A DNA stretch of 64,000 bases, taken from assembly GCA_934394565.1 (NCBI GenBank), contig CAKRQV010000008.1, positions 74,110 to 138,109 on the forward strand, read 5' to 3'. The notes under the pieces were generated by a model, which saw only the letters and a list, made by a program, of their open reading frames with translations, did not search any database and was not told the DNA's origin. Numbering within the stretch: the first letter of the stretch is position 1; each line of letters starts with the position of its first letter. The translations under genes and the position numbers were made by a program. This DNA comes from an uncultured Lachnospiraceae bacterium (GTDB lineage: Bacteria; Bacillota; Clostridia; Lachnospirales; Lachnospiraceae). Shown piece after piece: positions 36,535 through 45,853 of this stretch.

Positions 36535-38040
36535 TCACAAAATGCCATTCACTTCCTGATACAGATCCCGGGCAAAGCTGTCCGTCATGCCACTGATATA
36601 ATCCGTCACCAGATGCAGCCGCAGATACAGCTTTTCCTGCTCCGTTTTTCCGGCGGCATATTTATGGTAGACCTGCTTATAATTTTCCGAAACAAGCTGT
36701 GTGATCTTATGCTCGATCATGCCCATCTTTTCGTCCGTATCATAGACCAGAAATGCCGGTACGAACCGTTCCAGAATATCATCCATCATTTTCCCCGCAC
36801 CCAGCTCGATGCGAAGAATTGGCATGGACTCAAATGCATTACGAAAAGCAATATTGTGCAACGCCGCATGGATACCCTCGGCTCCAGTTCCGGTGAAAAT
36901 ATCCTGCTTCCACTCTCCGGCCATGATCTCATGGTAATGTCCAAGAAAGCCCCTGGTCGCACAGGACATCAGAAAGCTCTGCACCTTCACGAGCCAGTTT
37001 TGCACAGCATACAGTTTTGGTTCCTTGACACTGCGCCGCAAAGCCTTTTCATATTGCGCATCCAGTAACGCTGTGGCATCAAATACCTCCGTTGCCGGGA
37101 AAGCCGCCAGTTCCTCCGGAAGTTCCCGTTTCAGGATATCAAAGCTGATACAGCCTTTTTTATACGCATCCTCAATATCTGCCGTCAGATAGGCAATATC
37201 ATCCGCTGCTTCCAGAATAAACGAAAGCGGATGGCGGCTGTCTCCCATCCCTGTCGCACCGGCAATCTCATGAAACAATTCTTCCTCACTGGCAAAGACA
37301 CCGACCTTTTTTCTGGCAATATCCGCGCTGTTCACATCCACATGTTTCGCTGTTGTCGGATATTTCAGAATGGATGCCAGCAGGCCATACGTCAGATTCA
37401 TGCCGTATTCACCCGTAAGAAAATGCAGCTTTGATACGACACGAAGTGCCTGGGCATTACCCTCAAACAGGTAAAAATCTGTCAGCATCTGTTCGTTTAA
37501 GATTTCTGTTACTGGTTGCCCTTTAAAACTATAATCTTTCAGATGCAGCTGAAACCATTCCCGGATCGAATCCTCGCCAAAATGACCAAACGGCGGATTT
37601 CCAATATCATGGATCAGCCCGGCACATAACAGAATGTTGCAGAGATCATCCTTCATAGGATATGTAAAATCAGGATCCATATTCTCCCGCAGGATATATT
37701 CCGCGATATTCTGTCCCAGTGACTTGGCCAGTGAAGATACTTCCAGAGAATGTGTCAGTCTCGTGCGGATAAAATCGCTCTTATCCAGTGGAAATACCTG
37801 CGTCTTATCCTGCAGGCGGCGAAAGGATGCACTGCCGATGATCCGGTGATAATCCTTTTCAAATTCACTGCGCAGATCGATATTTCCCTCTAACGGGCAA
37901 AAGCTGCCAGAGGCAGCTTCCTTTTTGACATACGGATCCTGCATGGTTTTTGCAGCCCCATGCGGTTTAAATCCAGATATTTCATGATGCACCGGATACA
38001 CACCGGCACGTTTGGATGATAATAATGTTTTCCAGTTCAT
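36535..38040 (-). CDS. dgt: dGTPase family HD-domain triphosphohydrolase
   Basis: 501-aa member of the deoxyguanosinetriphosphate triphosphohydrolase family, cleaving dNTPs to nucleoside and tripolyphosphate. Metal-binding HD motifs are visible: RTRLTHSLEVSSL (His of H..HD..D), LIHDIGNPPFGHFGED and the later AADDIAYLTADIEDAYK. The start at MNWKTLLSSKRAG is preferred over one 13 codons earlier, since the latter's codons fall in the thrC terminator hairpin; AGG lies upstream. Substrate range (dGTP-specific or general) is not readable. Confidence 0.88.
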   Translation of the reverse strand: MNWKTLLSSKRAGVYPVHHEISGFKPHGAAKTMQDPYVKKEAASGSFCPLEGNIDLRSEFEKDYHRIIGSASFRRLQDKTQVFPLDKSDFIRTRLTHSLEVSSLAKSLGQNIAEYILRENMDPDFTYPMKDDLCNILLCAGLIHDIGNPPFGHFGEDSIREWFQLHLKDYSFKGQPVTEILNEQMLTDFYLFEGNAQALRVVSKLHFLTGEYGMNLTYGLLASILKYPTTAKHVDVNSADIARKKVGVFASEEELFHEIAGATGMGDSRHPLSFILEAADDIAYLTADIEDAYKKGCISFDILKRELPEELAAFPATEVFDATALLDAQYEKALRRSVKEPKLYAVQNWLVKVQSFLMSCATRGFLGHYHEIMAGEWKQDIFTGTGAEGIHAALHNIAFRNAFESMPILRIELGAGKMMDDILERFVPAFLVYDTDEKMGMIEHKITQLVSENYKQVYHKYAAGKTEQEKLYLRLHLVTDYISGMTDSFARDLYQEVNGIL

Positions 38041-38066
38041 ATCGTATACCTGTACTTGTATAAAAT

Positions 38067-38101
38067 GACAGTTTCCCATGTTTCACACACAGGAAACTGT
38101 C
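38067..38101 (-). terminator. Stem-loop after thrC
   Basis: Perfect 10-bp stem GACAGTTTCC / GGAAACTGTC with 15-base loop, followed by ATTTTAT on the minus strand. Confidence 0.65.
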
Positions 38102-38120
38102 GGACGATAGCTTATGTAGT

Positions 38121-39608
38121 TTATACCTGCAGAAATGCCTTGACTGCAGCTTCCATACCATCGACTTCGCAAACCGTCTTGTGCAGTACTTCTGCACTGC
38201 GGATATCCTCGATAGCCTGCGGAATCTTTGTCTTGGAAATCTCTGACAGCTCATCGATCAGCTCGAAATCTGTCATGCTGTCATACTTTTTATCAATGGC
38301 ATCCATAACGCTTCTTGCAAATTTATACGGACTTGCGGTGGAAGCGATCAGCGTCTTAACGCCGTCGTTATGCTTCTCGTTATATGCCTTGCATACGGTA
38401 GCGGCTACTGCCGTATGCGTATCGATCACATAGCCGGTATTCTTGTACAGATCATGGATCGTCTCAGCCACCTCAGCCTCTGTCGCAAAACCACCGACAA
38501 AATCCTTGAGCTTTTCTTTCATCTCGTCTGTGATCGTATAAGCGCCCTCTGTGGACAGCTCGCCCATCAGCTTGCGGTTTAAGGCTTCATCAGAACCGCC
38601 GATCAGATAGATCAGACGCTCCAGATTGCTGGAGATCAGGATATCCATGGACGGAGACGTTGTCAGGATAAAGTCACGCTTTCTGTCATATGTACCCGTC
38701 TCAAAGAAATCGTACAGTACCTTATTCTCATTAGATGCACAGATCAGCTTCTCGATCGGTGTACCCATCTGCTTTGCATAGTATGCAGCAAGGATATTAC
38801 CGAAGTTACCTGTCGGGACAACGACACGCATTGGATCACCAGCCTTTAACACACCTTTCTTAACCAGCTGTGCATAGGCATATACATAATAGGCAACCTG
38901 CGGGAACAGACGACCGATGTTGATGGAGTTTGCAGAAGAAAACTGGTATCCGGCAGCAGAAAGCTCCTCGGCCAGAGCCTTGTCGTTAAACATCTTCTTC
39001 ACACCCGTCTGGGCATCGTCAAAATTACCCTTGATTGCTACAACATGCGTATTGGCTCCACGCTGTGTCACCATCTGTGCTTTCTGTACCGGGCTGACAC
39101 CATCCTTCGGATAGAATACGATGATCTTTGTTCCCGGAACATCCGCAAAACCTGCCAGAGCAGCCTTACCGGTATCGCCAGAAGTCGCTGTCAGGATGAC
39201 AATATCGTTCTTAATGTGATTTTTTCTTGCAGAAGTTGTCATCAGATGCGGCAGAATGGAAAGCGCCATATCCTTAAAAGCGATCGTAGCACCATGGAAC
39301 AGCTCCAAGTAATATACTCCTTCTGCCTCACGGATCGGTGCGATCTCCTCAGTATCAAACTTGGCATCATAAGCAGATGTAATACAATGCTTTAATTCTT
39401 CCTCTGTAAAATCGGTAAAGAAACGGCCCATCACTTCATAAGCCACTTCCTGATAACTCATCCTGGCCAGTTTTTCCATCGGCACGTCAAGCTGCGGCAC
39501 CTGCACCGGCACAAACAGACCACCATCATCTGCCAGTCCCTTCAAGATCGCCTGGGAAGCTGTCACTGTCTCACCGTTACCTCTGGTACTCTTGTATAAA
39601 ATCTCCAT
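38121..39608 (-). CDS. thrC: Threonine synthase
   Basis: PLP enzyme converting O-phosphohomoserine to threonine. 495 aa, the long type also found in yeast and enterobacteria. The PLP-lysine motif is ATIAFKDMALSILPH near residue 110 and the phosphate loop TATSGDTGKAAL near residue 150. GAGGAGA precedes the chosen ATG (MEILYKSTRGNG); upstream codons in frame are in the promoter. No other threonine genes adjoin it. Confidence 0.96.
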   Translation of the reverse strand: MEILYKSTRGNGETVTASQAILKGLADDGGLFVPVQVPQLDVPMEKLARMSYQEVAYEVMGRFFTDFTEEELKHCITSAYDAKFDTEEIAPIREAEGVYYLELFHGATIAFKDMALSILPHLMTTSARKNHIKNDIVILTATSGDTGKAALAGFADVPGTKIIVFYPKDGVSPVQKAQMVTQRGANTHVVAIKGNFDDAQTGVKKMFNDKALAEELSAAGYQFSSANSINIGRLFPQVAYYVYAYAQLVKKGVLKAGDPMRVVVPTGNFGNILAAYYAKQMGTPIEKLICASNENKVLYDFFETGTYDRKRDFILTTSPSMDILISSNLERLIYLIGGSDEALNRKLMGELSTEGAYTITDEMKEKLKDFVGGFATEAEVAETIHDLYKNTGYVIDTHTAVAATVCKAYNEKHNDGVKTLIASTASPYKFARSVMDAIDKKYDSMTDFELIDELSEISKTKIPQAIEDIRSAEVLHKTVCEVDGMEAAVKAFLQV

Positions 39609-39660
39609 AACAAAGTCTCCTCTTTTTTGCTTTAGCATCGTAAACTCGCATTTGCGTATT

Positions 39661-39689
39661 ATTGTAAATGTTTTAGTTAGAGAATGCAA
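39661..39689 (-). promoter_or_regulatory. Predicted promoter of thrC
   Basis: Minus strand TTGCAT, 17-bp spacer, TACAAT, about 50 bp before the start. Confidence 0.6.
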
Positions 39690-39787
39690 TTATTTTTTAT
39701 ATGCAGAAGGATAATATTCCTGAAAATTATAAGAAACATGCTTTGCAGGTTCGAAACTTTTTTAGTTCATATGAAGATATACGAAGA

Positions 39788-39816
39788 GACCGATATGCCC
39801 TTTCGACATACCGGTC
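39788..39816 (-). terminator. Probable terminator of leuA
   Basis: 10-bp stem GACCGGTATG / CATATCGGTC (one mismatch) 15 bp after the leuA stop; only a weak T-tract follows. Confidence 0.5.
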
Positions 39817-39830
39817 CCACTCTCATCTCA

Positions 39831-41501
39831 TTATTCAGCCAGCAAAGCATTATTGATTGCATTCACCAATGCATCTACAGAAGCTCTGATAATATCGGCA
39901 TCGACACCGCTACCCCAGTGCAGCTTCTTTGCCTCATCTTCAATACCCACATAAGCGATAGCTCTCGAAGAAGAACTTCTCTCCAAAGCATGCTCCTGAT
40001 AGGTCACAAGATTATATTTCAGGCCATATGCCTCTTTCAGTGCATTGCTGACGGCATTCAGACGACCGTTACCGGCACATTCTGTATGCTTCTTCTCGCC
40101 ATTGAACATAGAATCTACCATAGCCGTCATGCCGCCGTTGGCTTCCTGGCGATAGTGAATCTCTTCGATCTTAAGCGGACCAGCAATGTGCTCGAAAGTC
40201 TTTTTGTAGATCTCGAAGATTTCCTCCGGCTGCAGTTCCTTGTGGCTGACATCGGAAACACCCTTGGCGGCGTAGCCCATGGCCTCGCGCATCTTTGCCG
40301 GCAGACAGAGACCGAATTTTGTCTCCAGAATGTAGCCGACACCGCCCTTACCGGACTGGCTGTTGATACGGATGACGTCGGCATCGTAGTTACGGCCAAC
40401 ATCATGCGGATCGATCGGCAGATACGGTACAGTCCAGTGCTCTGGATTCTTCTCCTCGATCCACTTCATACCCTTGGCGATGGCATCCTGATGGGAACCG
40501 GAGAAAGCAGCAAAGACAAGTTCGCCGCTGTACGGGGAACGCTCGTTGACCTTCATGCCTGTATATTTCTCATATTCTTCTACGATGGACGGCATATCGG
40601 AGAAGTCAAGCTCCGGATCTACGCCCTGCATATACATATTCATGGCAACAGTGATGATATCCACGTTACCTGTACGCTCACCGTTTCCAAACAGTGTACC
40701 CTCGACACGGTCAGCACCGGCCAGCATACCCATCTCCGTATCTGCCACGCCACAGCCACGGTCATTGTGCGGATGCTGGGAAATTTCTACGCTGTCACGG
40801 TAATGCATGTTTTTGCTCATGTATTCGATCTGGCTTGCATAGACATGCGGCATGGAAAGCTCAACGGTTACCGGCAGATTGATGATGGCCTTGCGGTCCG
40901 GTGTCGGCTGCCATACATCAAGAACAGCATTGCAGACCTCCAGAGCGTATTCCGGCTCTGTTCCGGTGAAGCTCTCCGGAGAATATTCAAAGCGGTAGTT
41001 GGCTCCCTCTTCCTCAGTCAGCTTTTTCAGAAGCCTTGCACCCTCTACAGCGATCTCCAGGATATGCTGTTTATCCTTTTTAAATACCTGCTCACGCTGT
41101 GCCAGAGAGGTGGAATTGTATACATGTACAATAGCGTTCTTGCAGCCCTTCAGACCTTCAAATGTTCTCTTAATGATATGTTCACGAGCCTGGGTCAGTA
41201 CCTGGATCGTTACATCGTCCGGGATCAGGTTCTGCTCGATCAGTGTACGGAGGAAGATAAACTCGGTATCGGAAGCTGCCGGGAAACCAACCTCGATCTC
41301 TTTGAAGCCAACCTTGCAAAGGAGCTTGAAGAAAGCTACCTTCTGGTCAAGACTCATCGGAATTACCAGTGCCTGGTTCCCGTCTCGAAGATCAACACTG
41401 CACCACTTCGGTGCTTTTTCTACATATTCTTTCTTAGCCCAGTCCATGCACTCGACCGGCGGCATAAAATACTGTCTCTTATACTTTTTGTGATTCATCA
41501 T
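39831..41501 (-). CDS. leuA: 2-isopropylmalate synthase
   Basis: First committed enzyme of leucine synthesis, condensing 2-oxoisovalerate with acetyl-CoA. 556 aa, of the longer LeuA type. The catalytic SVDLRDGNQAL near residue 35, metal-binding HPHNDRGCG near residue 238 and GNGERTGNVD near residue 268 are present; the C-terminal part (about 435-556) is the regulatory domain for leucine feedback. AGGAGG precedes the double ATG. Controlled by a Leu T-box. Confidence 0.95.
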   Translation of the reverse strand: MMNHKKYKRQYFMPPVECMDWAKKEYVEKAPKWCSVDLRDGNQALVIPMSLDQKVAFFKLLCKVGFKEIEVGFPAASDTEFIFLRTLIEQNLIPDDVTIQVLTQAREHIIKRTFEGLKGCKNAIVHVYNSTSLAQREQVFKKDKQHILEIAVEGARLLKKLTEEEGANYRFEYSPESFTGTEPEYALEVCNAVLDVWQPTPDRKAIINLPVTVELSMPHVYASQIEYMSKNMHYRDSVEISQHPHNDRGCGVADTEMGMLAGADRVEGTLFGNGERTGNVDIITVAMNMYMQGVDPELDFSDMPSIVEEYEKYTGMKVNERSPYSGELVFAAFSGSHQDAIAKGMKWIEEKNPEHWTVPYLPIDPHDVGRNYDADVIRINSQSGKGGVGYILETKFGLCLPAKMREAMGYAAKGVSDVSHKELQPEEIFEIYKKTFEHIAGPLKIEEIHYRQEANGGMTAMVDSMFNGEKKHTECAGNGRLNAVSNALKEAYGLKYNLVTYQEHALERSSSSRAIAYVGIEDEAKKLHWGSGVDADIIRASVDALVNAINNALLAE

Positions 41502-41710
41502 AACTCGTGTCCTCCTGATTTTTCTTAAATTACTATGGCTATTGTATTCGTTACGGTAAATACTGTGACGCTGCCATTTCTCCCGGCAAAAGTTTTCATC
41601 TCTGGTTTCGATACAAAAGAAACTGAAAAAGGATCCTCTGAACCATTTTTCGTATGTATGGCAACTAAAAACATTTCAGCTTTACTATCGAATACATATT
41701 GAACAAAAAG

Positions 41711-42008
41711 AAAAAGCCCTCCGTCTGCGCCAGGTCAAACCTGCAGAGACGAAAGACTAAGGATGTCCTCGCGGTACCACTCTGTTTTATGATCGAAATC
41801 ATACTCTCTATGAAATACGGATTTAAAATCGATATCTCCCCCGCTATAACGGTCGGGCTCCGTCTGCGTCTACTTTTCTGTTAGAATTTCGGGCAGCCAC
41901 TCCAAGGTCAGTTCCCAGTTCTCCATCCGCTGTTTCTCATCAGCCAACAGCTTTCTGTATGCCGGATGAACAGGTACTACTCCTCTTCAACGCTTTTTCT
42001 TTTTATCT
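41711..42008 (-). promoter_or_regulatory. T-box riboswitch of leuA (leucine)
   Basis: Minus-strand antiterminator core CAGAGTGGTACCGCG at 41770-41784, followed by a terminator hairpin (CGTCT.../...AGACG, about 41722-41754) and T-run. Stem I spans about 41890-42000; the segment GGGAACTGACC on its 3' side reads CUG (Leu) as specifier, agreeing with leuA. Confidence 0.92.
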
Positions 42009-42014
42009 TTGTCA

Positions 42015-42043
42015 AAAATAGCATGAACGGGGAAAAATGTCAA
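42015..42043 (-). promoter_or_regulatory. Promoter of the leuA T-box transcript
   Basis: Minus strand TTGACA, 17-bp spacer, TATTTT. Confidence 0.65.
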
Positions 42044-42087
42044 CCGATTCCCCTCGTTTTTCTGAAAAAAATATGCTCAGGGCTCTC

Positions 42088-42131
42088 TTGCAAAATTAAA
42101 TTCCACCCCTCTGTGGAATTTAATTTTGCAA
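42088..42131. repeat. Perfect 19-bp palindrome after MATE gene
   Basis: Arms TTGCAAAATTAAATTCCAC and exact complement with a 6-base loop, 10 bp after the stop of the first MATE gene. No T-run follows on either side, so it is not a classical terminator. It could be an mRNA 3' stem, a binding site or a remnant of a mobile repeat. Confidence 0.8.
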
Positions 42132-42141
42132 AAGGCTCCCC

Positions 42142-43488
42142 TTATTTATCCACGATCTCCACCTGTTTCCGGAATCGTATGTAATAGATGAGGCATAAAA
42201 GAATACCAAACACCGTAGCCGTCGGTGCTGCCAGACCTACACCGGTCAGGGATGCATTCGGCCGGATGCTCATCAGATATGACATCGGCAAACGCACCAG
42301 AAACGACTGGGCCAGCCCCTGCGCCATGACAAAGAAGGAACGGGAATGTCCGTTATAATAGCCCATGAAGCTGAAAAGGATACTCGTCACGACTGCCTCT
42401 GGTGCAAACCCCCGTAAAAACTCAAATGCTCTCGCAATAACTGCAGCATCGCTGGTAAACAGTGTCGACAACATATCTCCATGGAAAAATACCGCATAGG
42501 CGATAAAAATACCGATGCCAGAGCCAAAGGCGATACCGACAAACATGGCTTTCTGCGCTCTTTTTTCTTTACATGCGCCGACATTCTGGGCAACAAAGGC
42601 CGCCATCGACTGCATGATGGAAGATGGAATCAGCATGACAAAAGACTGGATCTTCTGCGCCACGCCATACCCTGAAGAAGCATCCAGCCCCAGACGATTG
42701 ACAAACGCACACAGGGCAAGAAAAGTCATATTCGTCAGAAATTCCTGGATGGCCAGTGGCAGCCCCACCTGTAAGAAACGCAGGATTTCATGATTGAACC
42801 GGATATCCTTTAACGTAAAGGTAAACCCGAGGTCTTTCTTTCTCACTATGATCACAATAGACATCACTACACTGACCGCCTGGGCCGTCACAGTAGCAAT
42901 TGCCGCACCGGCCACGTTCAAGCCAAATCCGGCTACGAGGAACAGATCACCGACGATATTGACCACACAGGCAATCGCCACAAAGATCAGTGGCAGCCTG
43001 GAATCGCCGAGTCCACGGAAAATACTGCTGATAAAGTTATAAAATACAATAAATACATAACCGGCACCACAGATCCGGATATACAGGATCGTCAGATCCA
43101 GTGCCTCCGCCGGAGCCTGCATCAGCACAGCGATCGGCCGGGCAAAGAGAAGCAAGAGCACAGTAAGAACCAGGGCCACTGTGAAGAAAAAGCAGATCGC
43201 ACCACCGATCAGGCGACCGATGCGGTTGTTTTTGCGTTCCCCCAGATACCGTCCCATAATGACCGTAACACCCGTTGTCAGGGAACTCACCGTAAAGGTC
43301 ACCATATTCATGATACTGCTGCCGGTAGCGACACCGGAAATACCCTCTGTTGTACCAAAACGTCCCACAATGATCAGATCCACCGCACTGTACATCGCCT
43401 GCAGGATCAGAGCGCCAAGGATTGGCACCATAAAATTCAGCATCTTACCGGTAATGCTTCCGGTCGTAAAATCCTGTTTATTCTCCAT
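42142..43488 (-). CDS. MATE family efflux transporter (first of three)
   Basis: 448-aa multidrug/toxin extrusion transporter, about 12 membrane helices. Typical N-terminal MLNFMVPILGALILQAMYSAVDLIIVGRFG and the MATE hallmark ISGVATGSSIMN are visible. Exports organic cations or drugs with Na+ or H+; substrate unknown. GAGGAGG precedes the ATG. It follows the second MATE gene after only 16 bp, so both are probably co-expressed and might work as a pair. Confidence 0.93.
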   Translation of the reverse strand: MENKQDFTTGSITGKMLNFMVPILGALILQAMYSAVDLIIVGRFGTTEGISGVATGSSIMNMVTFTVSSLTTGVTVIMGRYLGERKNNRIGRLIGGAICFFFTVALVLTVLLLLFARPIAVLMQAPAEALDLTILYIRICGAGYVFIVFYNFISSIFRGLGDSRLPLIFVAIACVVNIVGDLFLVAGFGLNVAGAAIATVTAQAVSVVMSIVIIVRKKDLGFTFTLKDIRFNHEILRFLQVGLPLAIQEFLTNMTFLALCAFVNRLGLDASSGYGVAQKIQSFVMLIPSSIMQSMAAFVAQNVGACKEKRAQKAMFVGIAFGSGIGIFIAYAVFFHGDMLSTLFTSDAAVIARAFEFLRGFAPEAVVTSILFSFMGYYNGHSRSFFVMAQGLAQSFLVRLPMSYLMSIRPNASLTGVGLAAPTATVFGILLCLIYYIRFRKQVEIVDK

Positions 43489-43504
43489 TCGTTTTCCTCC
43501 TCTG

Positions 43505-44794
43505 TTATATCGTTTTTTTCTGCCTTCTGTATAAAATCATCAGTACTGCCAGCGTCACGATTTCCGAAGCCAGCAGTGAACACCAGATACCCGTCATGCC
43601 AAACAGCACAGCCAGAACTACCGCACAAATAGAAATTGCAATCACGCCACGCAGCAGCGATCCGATCAGCGTCTGCACCGGACGGTTTGTCGCTGCAAAA
43701 AATGTGATCAGCATAACGTTGATACCCACTATCAGAAAGCCAAGAAAATACAGGCGCAGACCATCAAACGCATACTCGTGCAATTCAAAACTCTGTTCGG
43801 TATTAAATACATCAATCAACCCATCCGTTCCAAGCCAGATCACACCTACGATCAAAACCTCCGCCACAAGCATAGCCACAAGCCCGTGTTTCAGCAGAGA
43901 GGCCAGCTGTTTCTTATCACTCTTTCCAAAGCATTCACTGAGCAGCGGCTGTGTTCCCTGGGCAATACCGTTCATGATCGCCATCGCCACCAGAGATACA
44001 TTCGCAACAATACCATAAGCGGCCACACCGATATTTCCGGCAAAATGCAGGATCAGCATGTTAAAAACCACCGTTGTCACAGCGGAAGACATTTCTCCGA
44101 CAAAGGCTGATACACCAAGGCCACAGCTTTTCCGTAAGAACCGGAACTTCGGCATCACCCACCGAAATCCGACACCATTTTTCTTTCCCAGATAATGCAT
44201 ACCGCACACCGCCATCGTCACCAGCGGACTGCAGGCCGTCGCCATAGCCGCACCGGCCAGTCCGAGATTCAGCACAAACATCAGAACATAGTCAAATACA
44301 ATATTAAACAGACTGCCGCTGATCGAGCCGATCATGGCGATGGTTGGTGCATTGTCATTTCTTGCAAAGGCCGTAAAAGTATAATTCACCATAAAAAACG
44401 GTGCAAATATAAGGAAAATCCGTGTATAGGCACATCCCAGTTCTGTCAGCACCTGATCTGCTCCCATCAGATGCAGGACACTGTCCGGTGAAAAAATACC
44501 CAGCAGTATAAACGGAATACTGGCGATCAGGCTCCAGAATACTGACTGCAGAAAATAAAAATCACTGTCAGCGCCCGCCGCTCTTTTGATCGTAAATCTT
44601 GTTGCCGACCCCACACCGATCATGGCACCAATAGCAAAGATCAGGCCATACACCGGCAGTACCAGATTCAGAAAGGCAATACCGTTCGCACCACCATACA
44701 GCGAAATAAAAAAAGTATCTGCCAGAATGTACACGGATACACCGATCATAGCCGCCACATTTTGAAACACATAGCGTAAAAATCTTGTATTCAT
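43505..44794 (-). CDS. MATE family efflux transporter (second of three)
   Basis: 429-aa protein with about 12 membrane helices (VFQNVAAMIGVSVYILADTFFISLYGG at the start; FLNLVLPVYGLIFAIGAMIGVGSATR). It is closer to the MepA-like branch (MIGVGSATRFTIKRA) than its two neighbours, so the three are not recent tandem duplicates. AAGGAG precedes the ATG. A 230-bp gap with a hairpin separates it from the methyltransferase upstream. Confidence 0.92.
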   Translation of the reverse strand: MNTRFLRYVFQNVAAMIGVSVYILADTFFISLYGGANGIAFLNLVLPVYGLIFAIGAMIGVGSATRFTIKRAAGADSDFYFLQSVFWSLIASIPFILLGIFSPDSVLHLMGADQVLTELGCAYTRIFLIFAPFFMVNYTFTAFARNDNAPTIAMIGSISGSLFNIVFDYVLMFVLNLGLAGAAMATACSPLVTMAVCGMHYLGKKNGVGFRWVMPKFRFLRKSCGLGVSAFVGEMSSAVTTVVFNMLILHFAGNIGVAAYGIVANVSLVAMAIMNGIAQGTQPLLSECFGKSDKKQLASLLKHGLVAMLVAEVLIVGVIWLGTDGLIDVFNTEQSFELHEYAFDGLRLYFLGFLIVGINVMLITFFAATNRPVQTLIGSLLRGVIAISICAVVLAVLFGMTGIWCSLLASEIVTLAVLMILYRRQKKTI

Positions 44795-44899
44795 TTTTTA
44801 TTTTTCTCCTTCAACGTTCCTGACATGACTTCTGTTTTGCCAGAGATCTGTCCGTTTTTTCAGAACTTCCTCATGTTTTCTTTCTTACCAAAATAAGGA

Positions 44900-44940
44900 A
44901 GTACAAAAAAACTGCTCATCAATAGCTGCTTTTTTGTACT
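44900..44940. repeat. Inverted repeat in the MATE cluster gap
   Basis: 11-bp arms AGTACAAAAAA / TTTTTTGTACT separated by 19 bases; lies between the methyltransferase stop and second MATE start. May end the methyltransferase message or bind a regulator of the MATE pair. Confidence 0.5.
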
Positions 44941-45025
44941 CCCTCACAGTGACTGTTCTTTATTGTAAAACACCGCCCGAGCATACACTGCCATTTTTCA
45001 TGTATATGACAATGTAGTGATATTC

Positions 45026-45769
45026 TCAGCGGATCCCTTTCAGCAGAAATCCAGGTGTTGCTGCATAATTTACCTTTTCTTCCTCATCCAGCGTTTCCTG
45101 CCAGATCTCGGTATCTACATAAAACTTTGTGAAACCGGCATTCATAAGCATCTGCAGATCTGCCTGTGGGCGCTGGCAGCGACTGAGGATCAGGTTGCGG
45201 CTGATTTCCTCCATCTTGTCAGACTCTGCGTAGCCATTATAATCAAAATATCCGGCATCGGCAACGTTTTCACGGTCCTTACGGAACAGCTCTGCCTTTT
45301 TATCATCAAACAGATACTCATACCATCCCGCATCAAAGTTCAGCATTACACCACCCATTTTCAGGACACGATGCCATTCCTTGTATGCCTTCTGTGGATT
45401 TTCCAGATTCCATGTCAGGTTACGGCTCACAACAACGTCAAACGTTCCATCCGGGAAAGCCAGATTCTGCGCATCCATCTGCTGAAAACAGATCTTATCC
45501 CGATACTCTCCGGCATTCCTCTTCGCCTCTTCCAGCATCGCCGGCGTATAATCTACGGCTGTGACATCATACCCTCTCTTCGCCAGATTAATCGCAAAAA
45601 ATCCGGGGCCTGTACCGATGTCCAGAATCTTTAAGTTATCCTTATCCGGAAACTCCCTGGTGATCACACCCATCCAACGTTTTTCGTTATCATCCGTAAA
45701 CTGTCCATAGGCAAACGAATCCGCCCGTCTGGTCCAGTAGCTTTCGATTTCATTCATCAGTGCTGTCAT
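45026..45769 (-). CDS. Class I SAM-dependent methyltransferase
   Basis: 247-aa Rossmann-fold methyltransferase with motif I LDIGTGPGFFAINLA near residue 47, an acidic end of strand 2 (VTAVDYTPAML) and motif IV DVVVSRNLTWNLENP near residue 110. UbiE/Methyltransf_11 type. The substrate is unknown. It stands between MATE genes in the same direction, 84 bp after the third MATE gene, suggesting that it modifies a compound that is then exported or that it protects against one; this is inference. Confidence 0.87.
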   Translation of the reverse strand: MTALMNEIESYWTRRADSFAYGQFTDDNEKRWMGVITREFPDKDNLKILDIGTGPGFFAINLAKRGYDVTAVDYTPAMLEEAKRNAGEYRDKICFQQMDAQNLAFPDGTFDVVVSRNLTWNLENPQKAYKEWHRVLKMGGVMLNFDAGWYEYLFDDKKAELFRKDRENVADAGYFDYNGYAESDKMEEISRNLILSRCQRPQADLQMLMNAGFTKFYVDTEIWQETLDEEEKVNYAATPGFLLKGIR

Positions 45770-45853
45770 AGTACCTGTCCGTCCTTTTTTATATTGAAGC
45801 TATGATACCATGCCTGACAAACCTTTCACAAGCTCCCTGGGGGGATAAACATT

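Noticed and set aside
39684..41528. Long open frame on the plus strand opposite leuA (614 codons)
   Set aside because: Lies entirely antisense to the well-conserved leuA; amino-acid content and lack of a ribosome-binding site mark it as a shadow.
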